Assembly (NCBI RefSeq): GCF_902148855.1
Contig: NC_043976.1
Span: forward strand, 20,062,166-20,126,165
Direction of reading: 5' to 3'
Source: Sphaeramia orbicularis
Lineage: Eukaryota > Chordata > Actinopteri > Kurtiformes > Apogonidae
DNA length: 64,000 bases
Made by a program: the position numbers and the translations under genes. The notes below the pieces were generated by a model. The model saw only the letters and a program-made list of their open reading frames with translations, did not search any database and had not been told where the DNA came from. This document shows positions 34,466 to 46,079 of this stretch, piece after piece (position 1 is the stretch's first letter; each line of letters opens with the position of its first letter).

Positions 34466-34850
34466 ATAGTGGGATACAGTTTTCAGACACCCTTAAAATT
34501 TTACAGTCTCAAATATTATCATGAAATATTTGCAGAAACATTTTTTTGTGTGTGTGCGTGTGTTTCAAAAGGTGTGGCTGCATCAAACAGACAAACAAAT
34601 ACAATGACTTTTTGTGTGTATCATTAACAAGAAAAACTCAAACTAAATTCTTGACAGTTTCATCATCATGCCTTGAATGCGTTTCATTAAGTTGCTGAAA
34701 CACCCAGTTTTGGTCTCAATGGAACAGTGCATGTGCAAAAGGGAGCTGCAGAATGGAACAATACTTGGCAAAGTTCAGTGGCTTTAGGATGATTCTTAAT
34801 GTCATAAATCACAAATGCATGAGGTGTCAAAAAACTTTTTCCCACCATTG
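34466..34850. mobile_element. Tc1/mariner-type MITE (GGTGTCAAAAAACTTTTTCC family)
   Basis: About 385 bases flanked by TA (34464-34465 and 34851-34852). The left end is ATAGTGGGATACAGTTTTCA then GACACCC; the right end is GGTGTCAAAAAACTTTTTCC then CACCATTG. The inverted ends agree at roughly four of five positions. There is no transposase. Known as a common fish family. Confidence 0.75.
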
Positions 34851-34859
34851 TATATTATC

Positions 34860-37215
34860 CAAAATCTACTGTTAATGCCTCAGGCAGCACTGTGAAGAAA
34901 ATCAAGCTTTTTGTACCAATATCTTTACATTTTTTGGATCAAAATAAATCTTTATACTGGTAAGTTACCTTGCAAACACTGTTTAATTGTTGCATTTGCA
35001 CAATAGGAACGTGATAAAAGACTAAACACTGGACAAATATGCATTATATTTTATAAGATCATCATGTTTGTGGCATCACTGTCCTGTGAGAACCACAATC
35101 TCTAAAAAGTCAAATTTTCATGTGCTCAGGAATCCAGGCCTGTTTTCAGCTTCATGATGATGCATTTTCAACTGAATCCACTGCAGACAAAATACCTCTA
35201 ATCTTTCTACATGTTTGCAACTCTGATATTTTTTATGACATTGTGAATGTCACAAACCAGGCAAGGCAAACCACATGGAAACTGATGTTTTCAAGACTGA
35301 TCCGGGTGACTTCCATATGTGGTCCTGAATCTGAGGCAAATCTGATGGTTTTCAATGTTACTTCAGTCCAAACAGTCAAATTAGAATTCATGCCACTTTT
35401 ACATCATTATAATACTAATATTATAATAGAGATTAGTCACAGCTTTACCCCGGGGGGTCACATGCATGCTCTAAAATGGACAAATGCAACATTAATGCAA
35501 CAGCAAAATGAATCCAATGCATCATATATATTATAGTAAAACACTGACAGAGGCCATTATATCTAATATATTAGTATAATGATGGTATTGACAGAAGGAG
35601 GGTGTCGAATACATGACTTACTCATAATCATGCATTTTCTCTATGTGTATTAGTACTTTTACTGAAGGGGATGGTTTGAATTTCTTATTCCTCTTCTTTT
35701 GTGCTTGTGTCTCAGTTCAGGACTGTGACCAGTTCACACTGGAATCTGATATTGGCCACATTTTAATGTGTGAACAGTGAAACAAAAATCAGATCGCATC
35801 AGGAACTCAACCAATAAGTAGTTAATCCTGCCGTTTATCACAAACATTTAAGAGCAACACAATTGAAGAAAAAAAGTAACTACACAAGCAATGGTGTAAA
35901 AAGTACAATATTTGCTTTTCAGTCGTGGTGGATACAAATAATGAAGTTGCATAAAATGGAAATACTGAGGTCTGAATTCTCAGATTTGAGTCAGATTTTC
36001 TTACTGTATTTGAGTTGCATAATAGTTTTTTCTTTTCATATACATTATTAAACAGATAAATGGCTTAACTTAAGTATTGGCTCCTTCTCAGAAGTAAACA
36101 TTAGATCAGTGTCCTAAGCAGCTTAGCCTAGCTGTGTCCTGGTTATGTAAAGGTTTGGCTTTGGCCTTGGAGTCCAGACTGGTGGCATCACACTGACTCA
36201 GGATCAGCGTCACCAATCACTGACAAAGCCAGAATTTTACACTTTTACTACATTTGGTCACAATTTAGGGTTCAAAGAGAATAAGCAGCATTCATAACTG
36301 CTGGGATTTTGGTCTGTACAGAGGTTATTTTAGAACCAGTGGAGTTCAAGTCCAAGTGTGTCCATACCAGGAACACAGAGGCTAAACATAATCAGGTTAA
36401 TTACATTTAAAAGGTTGTTTCATCCATTTACAAGAGTGACCTCTTTGAGAAAGTGTGCTGCAAAGGAACACACTTCTTGTGTAGTTTACTAAGTTAATCA
36501 GTTGCCTTCCTGACAGGGTTTCCCACTGACACTGATTATAATTAATACAGAAAATAAATGCATCTATTTCCTTGTAATAGATATAACAAAGTTATGAAGG
36601 CAGTGTAAGGGTTATTAAATGTCATTTCTCATGTTGGTTGAATGTGTGCAGGTTCGTCTAATAGTTATTGGGACTATCTGGCTGAGTGATCTCTCATGTT
36701 ATTGATGGATGCTTTTTAATCGCTCGCACAAGCTCAGAGCCAAGCTCCATCACAGCGGAGCGGGAGAGAAGAGCGATGAGATGAGATGGGGTGGTGTTGT
36801 GAAGGGGGGGTTCAATCACCATCTGTTGAGCAGTCCGTCCCAAGCCCATTTGTCTTTGTCCCTGCTCACCCGGGCCACTTGAATATGGGACACAGTCAAT
36901 AACCCTAAATCAATCAAGCGCTCATGACTAAGTAAGATGATGAATTCTCATCCATGCTGGGCGAGTTATGCTCATGGCCTTTAAACTTATCCCACATTTG
37001 GACAGATGGTCAATGAACAATGATGATGAGTTGGTCAAGCATGATCTTTGAGATGAGCCCTGTCTTTTGTTTAATTGTTGAGATAAGTTAAAGTTGTAAT
37101 GATGTAACCTTGAAAATCCCTATTATTAATCAAACACCAATTCAATCCTGTCACAAACAAGCTGAGAGGTGTCGCAATATTGAGATCAGAGTTGACGATT
37201 AAGTTTTACAAATAA
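34860..37215. other. Intergenic, no gene recognised
   Basis: A 138-residue open frame at 35120-35536 has no recognisable relatives and sits in repeat-like sequence, so it is not called. The stretch 36700-37050 is non-repetitive, with higher GC and several homeodomain-type motifs, and may be a conserved non-coding element. Confidence 0.35.
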
Positions 37216-37265
37216 AAGTGATTAATTATATTATTTTAAGTACAGAAATAGTGCTTGATTATGGG

Positions 37266-37342
37266 GATATTATTATCATTATTATTATTGTTATCATTAA
37301 TATTATTAGTAGTAGTATTAGTAGTAGTAATAATAATAACGA
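37266..37342. repeat. (ATT)n/(AGT)n/(AAT)n trinucleotide array
   Basis: About 75 bases of mixed ATT, TAG and AAT triplets on one strand. Confidence 0.9.
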
Positions 37343-37439
37343 CAGTAATACATCATCACAATACTTACATGCTTTTGATACTGTATATCATGTTGCTCTA
37401 AGATTCGTCATAAATCTCAAAACACACACTCATCATTGT

Positions 37440-37978
37440 GTTTTATTTGCCGGATATGGCCAGATTGTTTCATTCACAGGCTGAAACACTGGTATTCTGT
37501 ATTTTAGGTCTGCCTGTGTCATATTTACTGGTCTGCACCCACCTGAATGACTGGAATAATTATAGTGTCCAGTCCTTGGATCTCTTGTCTTTATGCTCCG
37601 AAAGCTTTTACATTTTCTGCTCCTTCAGTCTGGAACAATTTACAGAGGGAACGAAAAATAACAGAGGCTTTGGTCTCTGTGAAAACATTCAGAGATAGTT
37701 TAAATGAACGGGAAAACAATAAATCTGGATGTACATGTTCTTCTAATTGTTTGAATTGAGTTCTGCTTTGAAATGCCTTTAGGGACATTGTTGATTACAC
37801 TTTTTAATACCTTTTAAATTATTGGTGGGGTTTTATATGTATGTTTTAAGTATTGTGTTTTCTGTTTGTTTTAGTACTGAGTTTTATTTTGTTTTTTATG
37901 TACGTTATAGTGCAGGTGTATGGCTGATTTTTTTTCCTTCTTAAATAAAGGTTAAATAAATAAAAGTAAAAATAAAAA
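37440..37978 (+). mobile_element. LINE 3' fragment (L2/Rex/CR1-like)
   Basis: In 37547-37759 a plus-strand frame reads APKAFTFSAPSVWNNLQRER, followed by SVKTFRDSL, the carboxy-terminal APxLWNxLPxxxR..FKxxLK motif of this LINE group. The segment ends with CTTCTTAAATAAAGGTTAAA and an AAATAAA tail, the typical fish LINE 3' terminus. Everything upstream of the last part of ORF2 is missing. Confidence 0.75.
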
Positions 37979-38537
37979 ACAATTCTGAATTTTTTATTCA
38001 AATTTTTATGCAGAACAGTCTCATAACATATTACACAGGACATCATTGGAAGAAAATACACCATTCTCTCTTTTATTTTTTTTTTAAAGGGTGTCAATAT
38101 TACTCACTGAAAGGAAAAAACAAAAAAAAGTAATTTGTGAATCGTTACATGAATGTCATATAAACATAGACTTTGCAGTGCGAAACATAACAGAAGAGTG
38201 ATTTGTGTAGATCAGTGTTTTTCATGGTCATCCTACTTTGTAGAACAATAACATGAATTGTAATAAAGATAATATATGCAAACAAACATATTTACATTTA
38301 CTTACGCACACTCACATTTATTTATGTGTATAAATGCTTCTGGACAAGTCCATGAAGCACACACATGCAAAAAAATAACTCTGAATTTTGTACCAACACA
38401 AAAGACTGTAATAGATGCATAAGTAATATTAAAGCAATGTTAACCCTAACTCTCTGCTTTTGCATTGTATATTATTCTAAAAATAAGACTTTCGTTATAA
38501 CATTTCATAACTTGATTCAATCAGAAGTTTTTGCAAA

Positions 38538-38596
38538 GTGTGTGTGTGTGTGTGTGTGTGCATGTGTGTGTGTGCTTGTGTGTGTGTGTGTGTGTT
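38538..38596. repeat. (TG)n microsatellite upstream of vxn
   Basis: Interrupted TG run about 60 bases long, ending about 125 bases before the vxn start codon and about 60 bases before its TATA-like box. Confidence 0.95.
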
Positions 38597-38639
38597 GCCT
38601 TGAATGACCGTGTTTATGTTCAGCTCTCGTCAGTGCTGC

Positions 38640-38722
38640 ATTGGATTAGTCAGCTGCATTTATTTAAAGGTAGTGCACAGAGGACGTAGCCTCGTTCAGT
38701 GTGCAACTGTCAGATCTTCAAG
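38640..38722 (+). promoter_or_regulatory. vxn promoter and short 5' UTR
   Basis: An E-box CAGCTG at 38651-38656 is followed by a TATA-like TATTTAAA at 38661-38668, predicting a start near 38692-38700 (TTCAGT initiator) and a leader of only about 25-30 bases. CAGCTG is a favoured site for proneural bHLH factors, which fits a gene active in neurogenesis; that link is inference. Confidence 0.55.
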
Positions 38723-41700
38723 ATGCAGCGCATCTACATGCACAGCAATGAACACTTTGAAGTCTTCACCACCGTCCTTGCTCCTCAAGGTGAGTTGAAT
38801 CATATCTGCAGTGAAGCATGGCATAGCATGACATTATTGACATTGGCAGTTTGAGGCTCTGCTTTTCTGTCTTCGGGGGCTCAGTTCATTTTCTGAAGGA
38901 TGTGACTGCAGCTATACTTACGTACATGTATTTATGTGACAGTATTGCAGTGTTGGCTGTGATCATAAAACATAAAAACTAACCTTTCTGCTGATTCATC
39001 TCCATTTTCTGTTGACAGGGAGGGTTCGATACATAGCAGAAGCTGAAAAGGCAAGTTAACATTCTTTAATCAGATTTTCTTTTAATGTCAATAAAGGTAT
39101 ATTCTGTTGGGTTTAGTTTATTGTATGATATATTATTCTCAAAACAAAATCAAAAACACATTATAGCTACATGTAAGGAAAAAAAAAACGACAAAAAAAT
39201 CCCTCATGTTATATTTTTCATCCTATGTTTGATGTGTGTTTTAGATTCATATGGATGATGAGATGTGATATGATGAGTTTCTTATGTAAAAGCAATCAAT
39301 TTTCTCTGGATCCATTAAGTGTTCAGTTCACCTGGTTCCAAGGACCATATTTAGGAGGAACAGATAATGAAGAGTGGACCCAGATTTAGGGTTTCTATTT
39401 CACTTCACCGCAGTTAATCTCTGAGCCTTAACATGTAATCCTCTCCATTCACTGACTCAGATACAGATTGAAGAGAACATACAGACACTAGTTAGTGAGT
39501 AGTTTTATAATTACTACAAAAAGACTTTAATAGACCAGTTTGGACTTTAACTTTAGACTGTTACACATTGGTGAACTAACATAAAAGAAGGCTGTAACTC
39601 CTATTATATCCATCAGATGGTGGTAGTTAGACAGTTATAGCTTTTATTATAACAGCAAATCTAGGTTTGAAGTTTGACTGGTTAAACATTTGCAGGTCCA
39701 CAGTTCTGGATTAATTTAAAACAAATGGAATATCATGGTGTAACTCCCACTCTGTCCATCAGATGGTGGTGGTGCACAGATACAAACCCCACTGGCCAGA
39801 TGAGCTGGAGCTGTTTCCAGGTGACGTCATCCTGGTGCTGTCCAAACATGAGGAGGAGAGGTGGTTTGGGCGGCTGCAGGACGGCCAGCGGGGATACTTC
39901 CCCGCCTCCTGTGTGGTGGAGCTGGGCCAGGTTGGTTGGTTGGCTGCTTCAATGAGCTCAGCAATGCAGCATTACTGAACTGAACTGAGCTGTGCTGTTG
40001 CTGCAGCTTCATGACTGAGGGCAGATTTTACTCTCTGTTCTCTTTTTTAATCTTCTTCCATAACAGAGCAGGTTATAAGACCCTGAAAATCTACTTAATA
40101 TCTATGAAGTTATTTTAATTGATCCAACTTAGACACATTATCTTGTCACTGCTTATTAAACATACTTTTTATTTTTACCTAAATATATTAATTTAACTTT
40201 TAGACTTGTATTTAAAGGGGCTCTGTGGATTTTACACATGAACTTCAGGTTACACATGTTGTAAGTGAGTATTAGGGAAGAGGAGGCACTCTAATGAAAG
40301 GCACCATTAAACTGCATTATGGGAAGTGTAGGATAGAGGATTGTTTTTGTTTTGTTTTGTTTTGTTTTGTTTTAACTAAATAGAGATATATTTTGTGTCA
40401 GCTGTCTCAGATGAGCTCCTACAGCTTTAATGGGGTGCAACAGTAAGGACTCCCCACTTAAAAAGATAAATGCCTTAAAAGTATTTAAAGATACACTTAT
40501 ACATTATTGCAATGAGATGTAGGCGAAATACCTAACCCATAAAGACCCAGTGTGACCTCTGCAGCAGTTACAAATTGAATTTTTCTCTGTATTTAACCTT
40601 TCTTAAGTGATTTATCACCGTTTATTATAAAATTATCCTCTGTACTTTGTGTTTCTACAATAAAAATCAGGTATTTTCCCATGTTTAATTTACCAGTCAT
40701 ATAAATGTTCATGAAAGCTCCTATTAAAGTTAATTGTCATGATATCAGAAACAGAGAAAAATGAAGGAAATTTGACTTTTTCCAACAAAATTGATCATTT
40801 ACTGAAAATAAACCAAGTGTGTCCATCCACTCTCATTGATCAAACTCAATAGGTTTTACTGGTGAATCAGTGTTGTAGAAGATGACTGTGTTTCCACGGT
40901 AACTACGCAGAGCTTCTGAACATCCAAATGGGTCATATCTGATGACCATGAAAAGATGACAAACTGCATTTTACACCAATTATTTACATGTATTGATAGG
41001 ATTAATGGATCGGAAGTTATTAAACATTTTATATTGGTAGATGATTTTGGTTGCCAGTGGTTGTTTGGGTTTTTATGGGTTAAAGACGAGGCCAGACGTA
41101 ACAAATATATATAATTACAAACACATATCGTAGAAAAAGAAAAATGGGAAATATGTAATAAAGTAGGCTGTAGAGTAACCAAGTGTCCTTATAGGGATGA
41201 GGATGATGTTAGGGGCCTCTCATATAAAAATATAAGTAAAACAGCTCTGTGATGGAGAGACAGTAAATAGGTTGGTGATCTTACTGGGAAGGAAAATATA
41301 CAAAAATAGTTGTATTGCATGATAGCAGCCATACATTATCTTGGCAAGACAGGTTAATGAGTGCTTTTAGTGGAAAAATAAAAGCAAAACTACATATAAG
41401 CCCATTTTTCTACAGTATTGGAGTACTGTAATTGGTTTTCTTTAGATCACCATTGAGATAAATCGGTGCTTATTTGTTAATTTAGCTAAAACTAACATCA
41501 GGTATTTTCCTCAGAATCTGTGATTAACCCATAAAGACCCAAACATCCACTGCCGACCAAAATCGTCGATTGATCTAAGACAATTAATACCTGTTGATTC
41601 ACTAATACTATCAATGCATGTAAATAATTGGTGTAAATGCAGTTTGTCATCTTTTCATGGTCATCATATATGACCCATTTGGACGTTAAGAGGCTCCATA

Positions 41701-43245
41701 GTGAACATGGAAACACAGTCATTTTCTACAACATTGATTCACCAGTAAAACCCATGGAGTTTGATCAATGACAGTGGATGGAGACGCTTATTTATATGTT
41801 CAGTTATTGATGTCATTGCAGAAAAAGTCACTTTTCATCAGTTTTCTCTGTTTCTGATAAAATAACCCTCAACTTTAATCTGAGGTTTTATGAAAATCTA
41901 CATGATCAGTGAATTAAATGTAGGTAAATACATGATTTACACTGAAAAAACACAAAATAAAGAGGATAATATTACAATAAATGGCGATAAATCACTTAAA
42001 AAGGTTGAATATAGGGAAAAAAAATCATTTGGGAATTGCCACAAAAGTAGCACTGGGTCTTTATGGGTTATGTGTGTTTTCTGAAATGTGCATAGTTCAT
42101 CCAAGCAAAATAGCTCTGTATGATTCAAATGTACAAATAAGTAAATGTTTTGTTAATAATGAAGTGGTAAAAGTTGTTTATGTATATATTTATGATCACA
42201 TTCTCAGGTGAATGTGCCTGCTAAAAGCCTTCGGAGGACATTATCACTGAGACTCTCCTCTAATGATGATTCAGGCGTACGAGGTCGAAGTGGAAGGTAA
42301 GCATGTGCTCTCACTGCAGCCACAACAACAACAAAAACACATATCCTTCTCAACAAGTGTATGAATCGTGCACACACGCCACCCAGCAGCTGTTCCGCCA
42401 CCGAACCCGCACACATCCCCCATCCCCAGATACCATCCTTCTCCGCCCAGTGCCCCTGAACAGGTGGCCCCTCCAGTCCCTCATTAGTTGACAAAGCACA
42501 CTGATTACAACCCCCCACCCCCAACACACACACACACACACACACACACATGCACGCACACAAACACACACCAGTCAATTCCCTCTCACTGCATCTCATT
42601 AATGTAAAAGAGCAGAGGGAGGGAAAGGAAGGACTTTGTAGTTTTCAGTCTAAGGAAATATAAAATATAGTACAGCACACCTTTGTTTGACACACTGAAA
42701 GCTTTTCATTAAGGGATTTGATTTGATTTTTACTTTCTATGCCTAAGACAAGAGCTGATTAAGTGATTAGGTTACCATATATCTTCTAGGAGTTTACATG
42801 AGGGTAGGGGGCATTTATATTTGACAGCTCACCACTGAACTTTGCTCACACATAAACACACACACTACACAGAGCCCTCTGTACAGCTCCGTGCCTGTCT
42901 TGTCTGCTAGCGGTGGAATTTGGGTCATGAGGAATAAACAGGGTCTTTGTGTTTGTTATTTCCTCTTTGTCCCCCAGTGGACACATTCTGCAGGCGCTCA
43001 AGAGGGGTAGCAGAGGAGGAGGTGGAGGAGGAGGAGGAGGAGGGGGAGGTGGAGGGCTGGAAGGGGGCCAAGCTAACAGTGAGGGCCCCATCCTGGTGCA
43101 GAGGCCCCAGATCCCTCTGCCTCAGTCCGTGGCCTCCCAACCTCAGACACACAGATCCCCAGGCTTACTCCACAGGATCTTGTCCAAGCGCCGGAAAAAG
43201 AATGAATGCCAGGGAGCCACCAATGGGGCCTTCGAGGAAGACTAA
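38723..43245 (+). CDS. vxn: Vexin (C8orf46 homologue) with an SH3 domain
   Basis: Five coding exons: 38723-38789, 39019-39050, 39763-39930, 42208-42296 and 42978-43245, joined in frame into a 207-residue protein. The amino terminus (MQRIYMHSNEHFEVFTTV) and carboxy terminus (RRKKNECQGATNGAFEED) match what I recall of vexin, a small neural protein that promotes neurogenesis in Xenopus, and the position between rrs1 and mybl1 is that of human VXN. Exon 3 alone encodes residues 34-89, a complete SH3 fold: HRYKPHWPDELELFPGDVI, then ERWFGRL, then GQRGYFPASCVVEL. Key residues present are Y40, D46-E47, G53-D54, W67, G77, F79 and P80; the usual second ligand-pocket tyrosine is C83. Residues 132-145 are fourteen glycines. 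Intron 2 has a GC donor (AAG/gcaagt). All other junctions are GT-AG. The paralogue question is open, but orthology is well supported. Confidence 0.88.
40342..40373. repeat. (GTTTT)n microsatellite in vxn intron 3
   Basis: About six GTTTT units. Confidence 0.9.
40536..41079 (+). mobile_element. piggyBac-type MITE, copy 1, in vxn intron 3
   Basis: A 544-base element beginning CCCATAAAGACCCAG and ending GGGTTTTTATGGG. The flanks are CTAA on the left (TTAA with one change) and TTAA on the right (41080-41083). TTAA targets and CCC..GGG ends are the mark of piggyBac elements. There is no transposase. It lies 448 bases from an inverted copy in the same intron. Confidence 0.85.
41528..42067 (-). mobile_element. 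piggyBac-type MITE, copy 2, inverted, in vxn intron 3
   Basis: A 540-base element, CCCATAAAGACCCAAAC to CACTGGGTCTTTATGGG, in the opposite orientation to copy 1. Flanks are TTAA (41524-41527) and TTAT. The interior aligns with the complement of copy 1 along its length. The element ends 140 bases before vxn exon 4. Confidence 0.88.
42528..42555. repeat. (AC)n microsatellite in vxn intron 4
   Basis: A CCCCCAC stretch followed by about 14 AC units. Confidence 0.95.
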
Positions 43246-46000
43246 AAGACCCTCCTCTTTGTCACGACAGGCTGAGCTGAGTTCACATTGGGGGAGTGGA
43301 AGGACTTGGAAAAGGCAGGTCTTGCATATTCTGATTTCTGCATATCAGGTATGCCTGACTTGGCTGCGACACGTAGTCTGAAGGGAAAATGTACAGTTCT
43401 CAGACCATGATGTCACAAACAGTGTTTTGCCCATTACATATTAAAAACAATGCCTGCTGTGACATCAGTAGGGGTGTGTGACCACAGTAACTTGCAGAAT
43501 GGTTGAATGTCCACAGAGGTGCTGTAGATTTCAGCCCTGCACCACTGGCTCCATGCTATGGAAAAGGATTGTCATACATTTTACTGAAGTACACATGTTC
43601 ACCATTAAATAATTGCTTATTAGTAGCATATTGGCTTTGAATTAGTCATTACAAAGCAGTTATTAAAGTAGTAGTAGACCTATTAACTACTAGTGAGTAA
43701 GCCAGACCTCACTTCAGATAATATTCTGAGTCAGACAGTCTTCATTTAGATTTACAGTATTTGGACACTATTAAAACTGCAGGAAACTTAAATACTCAAT
43801 TGCCTTCGAACCTCATAATGCGAAGTCTCATAAAAGAAGCTTAACATGGGAAATTATAAGAATTCTATTATTGGATTTAAATATAGACTTGTTAGGTTGG
43901 ATGTTTACTTAATTAAATTAACTCTATGAACCAACAATGAAAAATAAGTTGTCCCACCCAAACTAATTAGCCATTGCTAACTTCAACGATAGCTAGCATT
44001 AGTAGATAGATAGCTAACGAGCCATTGTTAGCTTCTAGATAAAAATATACTGTAAGTTGCTTACCAGTTGCAGTTACGATATTTATTAAATATAACATAT
44101 TTATTAGCGTATTATTTGATTATGTTAAAGATTATCTAAATTTCAGAATTGCACATTTAGCTGCAACAACATTACTAGCTGACATGTCCGTAAGACAGGT
44201 CTGCCATGTCTCTACAGCCTTGAGAAAAACAGCAGAATTAACTGCTTTTGACTTCATTTCTTATTATTAATGATTATTTTCATTAATTTATTTGTGAATT
44301 TTTACATTACAGGCTTTAACACATGTTTTGTTACATAAAAACAGACTATTTATTAACACTAAATGCTAAGTGTTGCCTGCAACCTCCTTCCTTAGCATGA
44401 ATAATCAGCAACTAGCAAGAGATTGAGAGAAAATGATAACTTAATGGAAAAGTTGTAGAGTACTGTCACGCAAAAAAAAAAAAAAGTGTTAGCTAATAAA
44501 TGCTTAATAAAGACTAATTAAGACCTATTATGCTACTAATATGTGTGCCAGTAAGCAATGTAGGCTAATGCAAATATATTTAATTTCCCCCTGGCACTCA
44601 GTGTAATGATGTAATGGTGACCATGTTTACCTGGATATAAAGTGTTACCAAAGATTATTTTTAAAAGTCTATATTATATGAAATTACATTATAGATTTAT
44701 GTAAGTACGCTATTGTTGCAGTTGCAATGAATGAAAAGTGTTGTGTTGCTCTGTATATTCACATAATTATTAAATGTATTACTGAATGCTGTTTATTTTA
44801 CTTGTCTGTGTGTATTTGGGTCCATTAATTATATTTCATAATAAATGTGCTTATATGACCTGGTCAATTTATATGTATCTGACTATGCAAGGATCAAGTT
44901 ACTGTTATAATTGTAAAAGCAGAAAACTTCTACTGGCTTTTTTATTTCAGTGGAAACGGGCCTCAGCATATTACCTCATACCTCATTTTCCTTTGAACAC
45001 ACTGGGCCTCCCTTCTTTTTAGCCGTACTGGAGGAAAAAAAAATCTCAAGTGAAAGGAAGTGTGATTGAAGCCTGTGGAAAACCTCACCAAATGACCAGG
45101 GATTGTACTGGTTGCCACAGTAACACCAAAGCAGCTCTCAGAAGATGCATGTACTCTTCTTCTTCTGTGGTGCCTCCCTGCATGTTCTTGTATTATAGGC
45201 TGGGCTGTAGATTACCTCCTTCCAGAAGACACAAATCTAATCCTAACCTTGGCCCTGACCTCCGTGGGGAAACGCAGCGGTCCCCACCCCGGTTTGATTT
45301 GCTCTGTGGTATAATCCATTGTACCAGAGGCTGTAGGAGGCAGTCACTCTGGGGCCAGTGTTTGGGAGGGTGTAAATGTTACAAAGAAAGACGGCTCCAC
45401 TGGTCCTCTGAACAAACTCTGATTCATGAAAAGATTATCTGAAGGGGCCTTTCCTCTGCCTTTTTATGTCTTGACTTATCTGAGGCCTGTGACTCTCACT
45501 GTCACAAACAGGAGAGGATTTACTGTGACACATTCACATTTGAAACTTTAGTTTTACAATGATAACATAAGACACAGCAAAGAATACACATCTGAATTAT
45601 ATAATACGTAAAGTATGTCGGTGTATGAACTGTAGAAACTAAAAAAAAAAAAAAAAAAACAGTAACATGAATATCATTAATACCTTCTCAGAATTACTGT
45701 AGCCAAATAAAATCCAGCTCATAGTACTGGACACATAGAAAAGGTTCTTTTGTCAATATGTTGGGGAAAAAAATAGCAAGGGCTAGAGGCAGTATCAATG
45801 CTACATGTTTAGGAAGTATGTTTATCAGAATATGATTGATGTGCTGTGGTGCAAGTTTGATTATTATCTGTTCTTCATATGAAAGAAAATAGTATATGTA
45901 AGAGATGCATTACATTTTGACTTTGTACTTCCCAATGTTGATCAAACAGCTTTAACATTCAGGTAAGTTACGTTTCAATTATTGTTTAACTTAGGATAAA
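43246..46000. other. vxn 3' UTR and intergenic sequence
   Basis: No further gene recognised. AATAAA signals on plus near 44495 and 44505 could end a vxn 3' UTR of about 1.2 kb, but nearer alternatives such as ATTAAA at 43603 exist. A cysteine-rich 130-residue frame at 45050-45442 has no domain or splice support. Poly-A of about 19 bases at 45641-45659. Confidence 0.35.
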
Positions 46001-46075
46001 TATGACTTTATTGACCCCACTGTGGGGAAATTGCAGTGTTTACAACAGTATAGTGCAGAAAGACAGAGAGAAACG
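46000..46075. repeat. Dispersed-repeat fragment (TTTATTGACCCC type)
   Basis: GACTTTATTGACCCCACTGT then GGGGAAATTGCAGTGTT resembles the terminus of a very common fish repeat (TTTATTGATCCCCGAAGGGG). Only the end is present. Confidence 0.5.
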
Positions 46076-46079
46076 TAAG

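Noticed and set aside
35120-35536. A 138-codon plus-strand frame
   Set aside because: No recognisable domain, and the DNA resembles dispersed repeat sequence; no supporting exon neighbours.
42204-42599. A 131-codon minus-strand frame across vxn exon 4 and an AC repeat
   Set aside because: It is antisense to vxn and runs through a microsatellite (CVCVCV), a typical artefact.
45050-45442. A cysteine-rich 130-codon plus-strand frame that might be a secreted peptide
   Set aside because: No signal peptide, no ordered cysteine pattern, no splice or promoter context and no family resemblance; best treated as chance.
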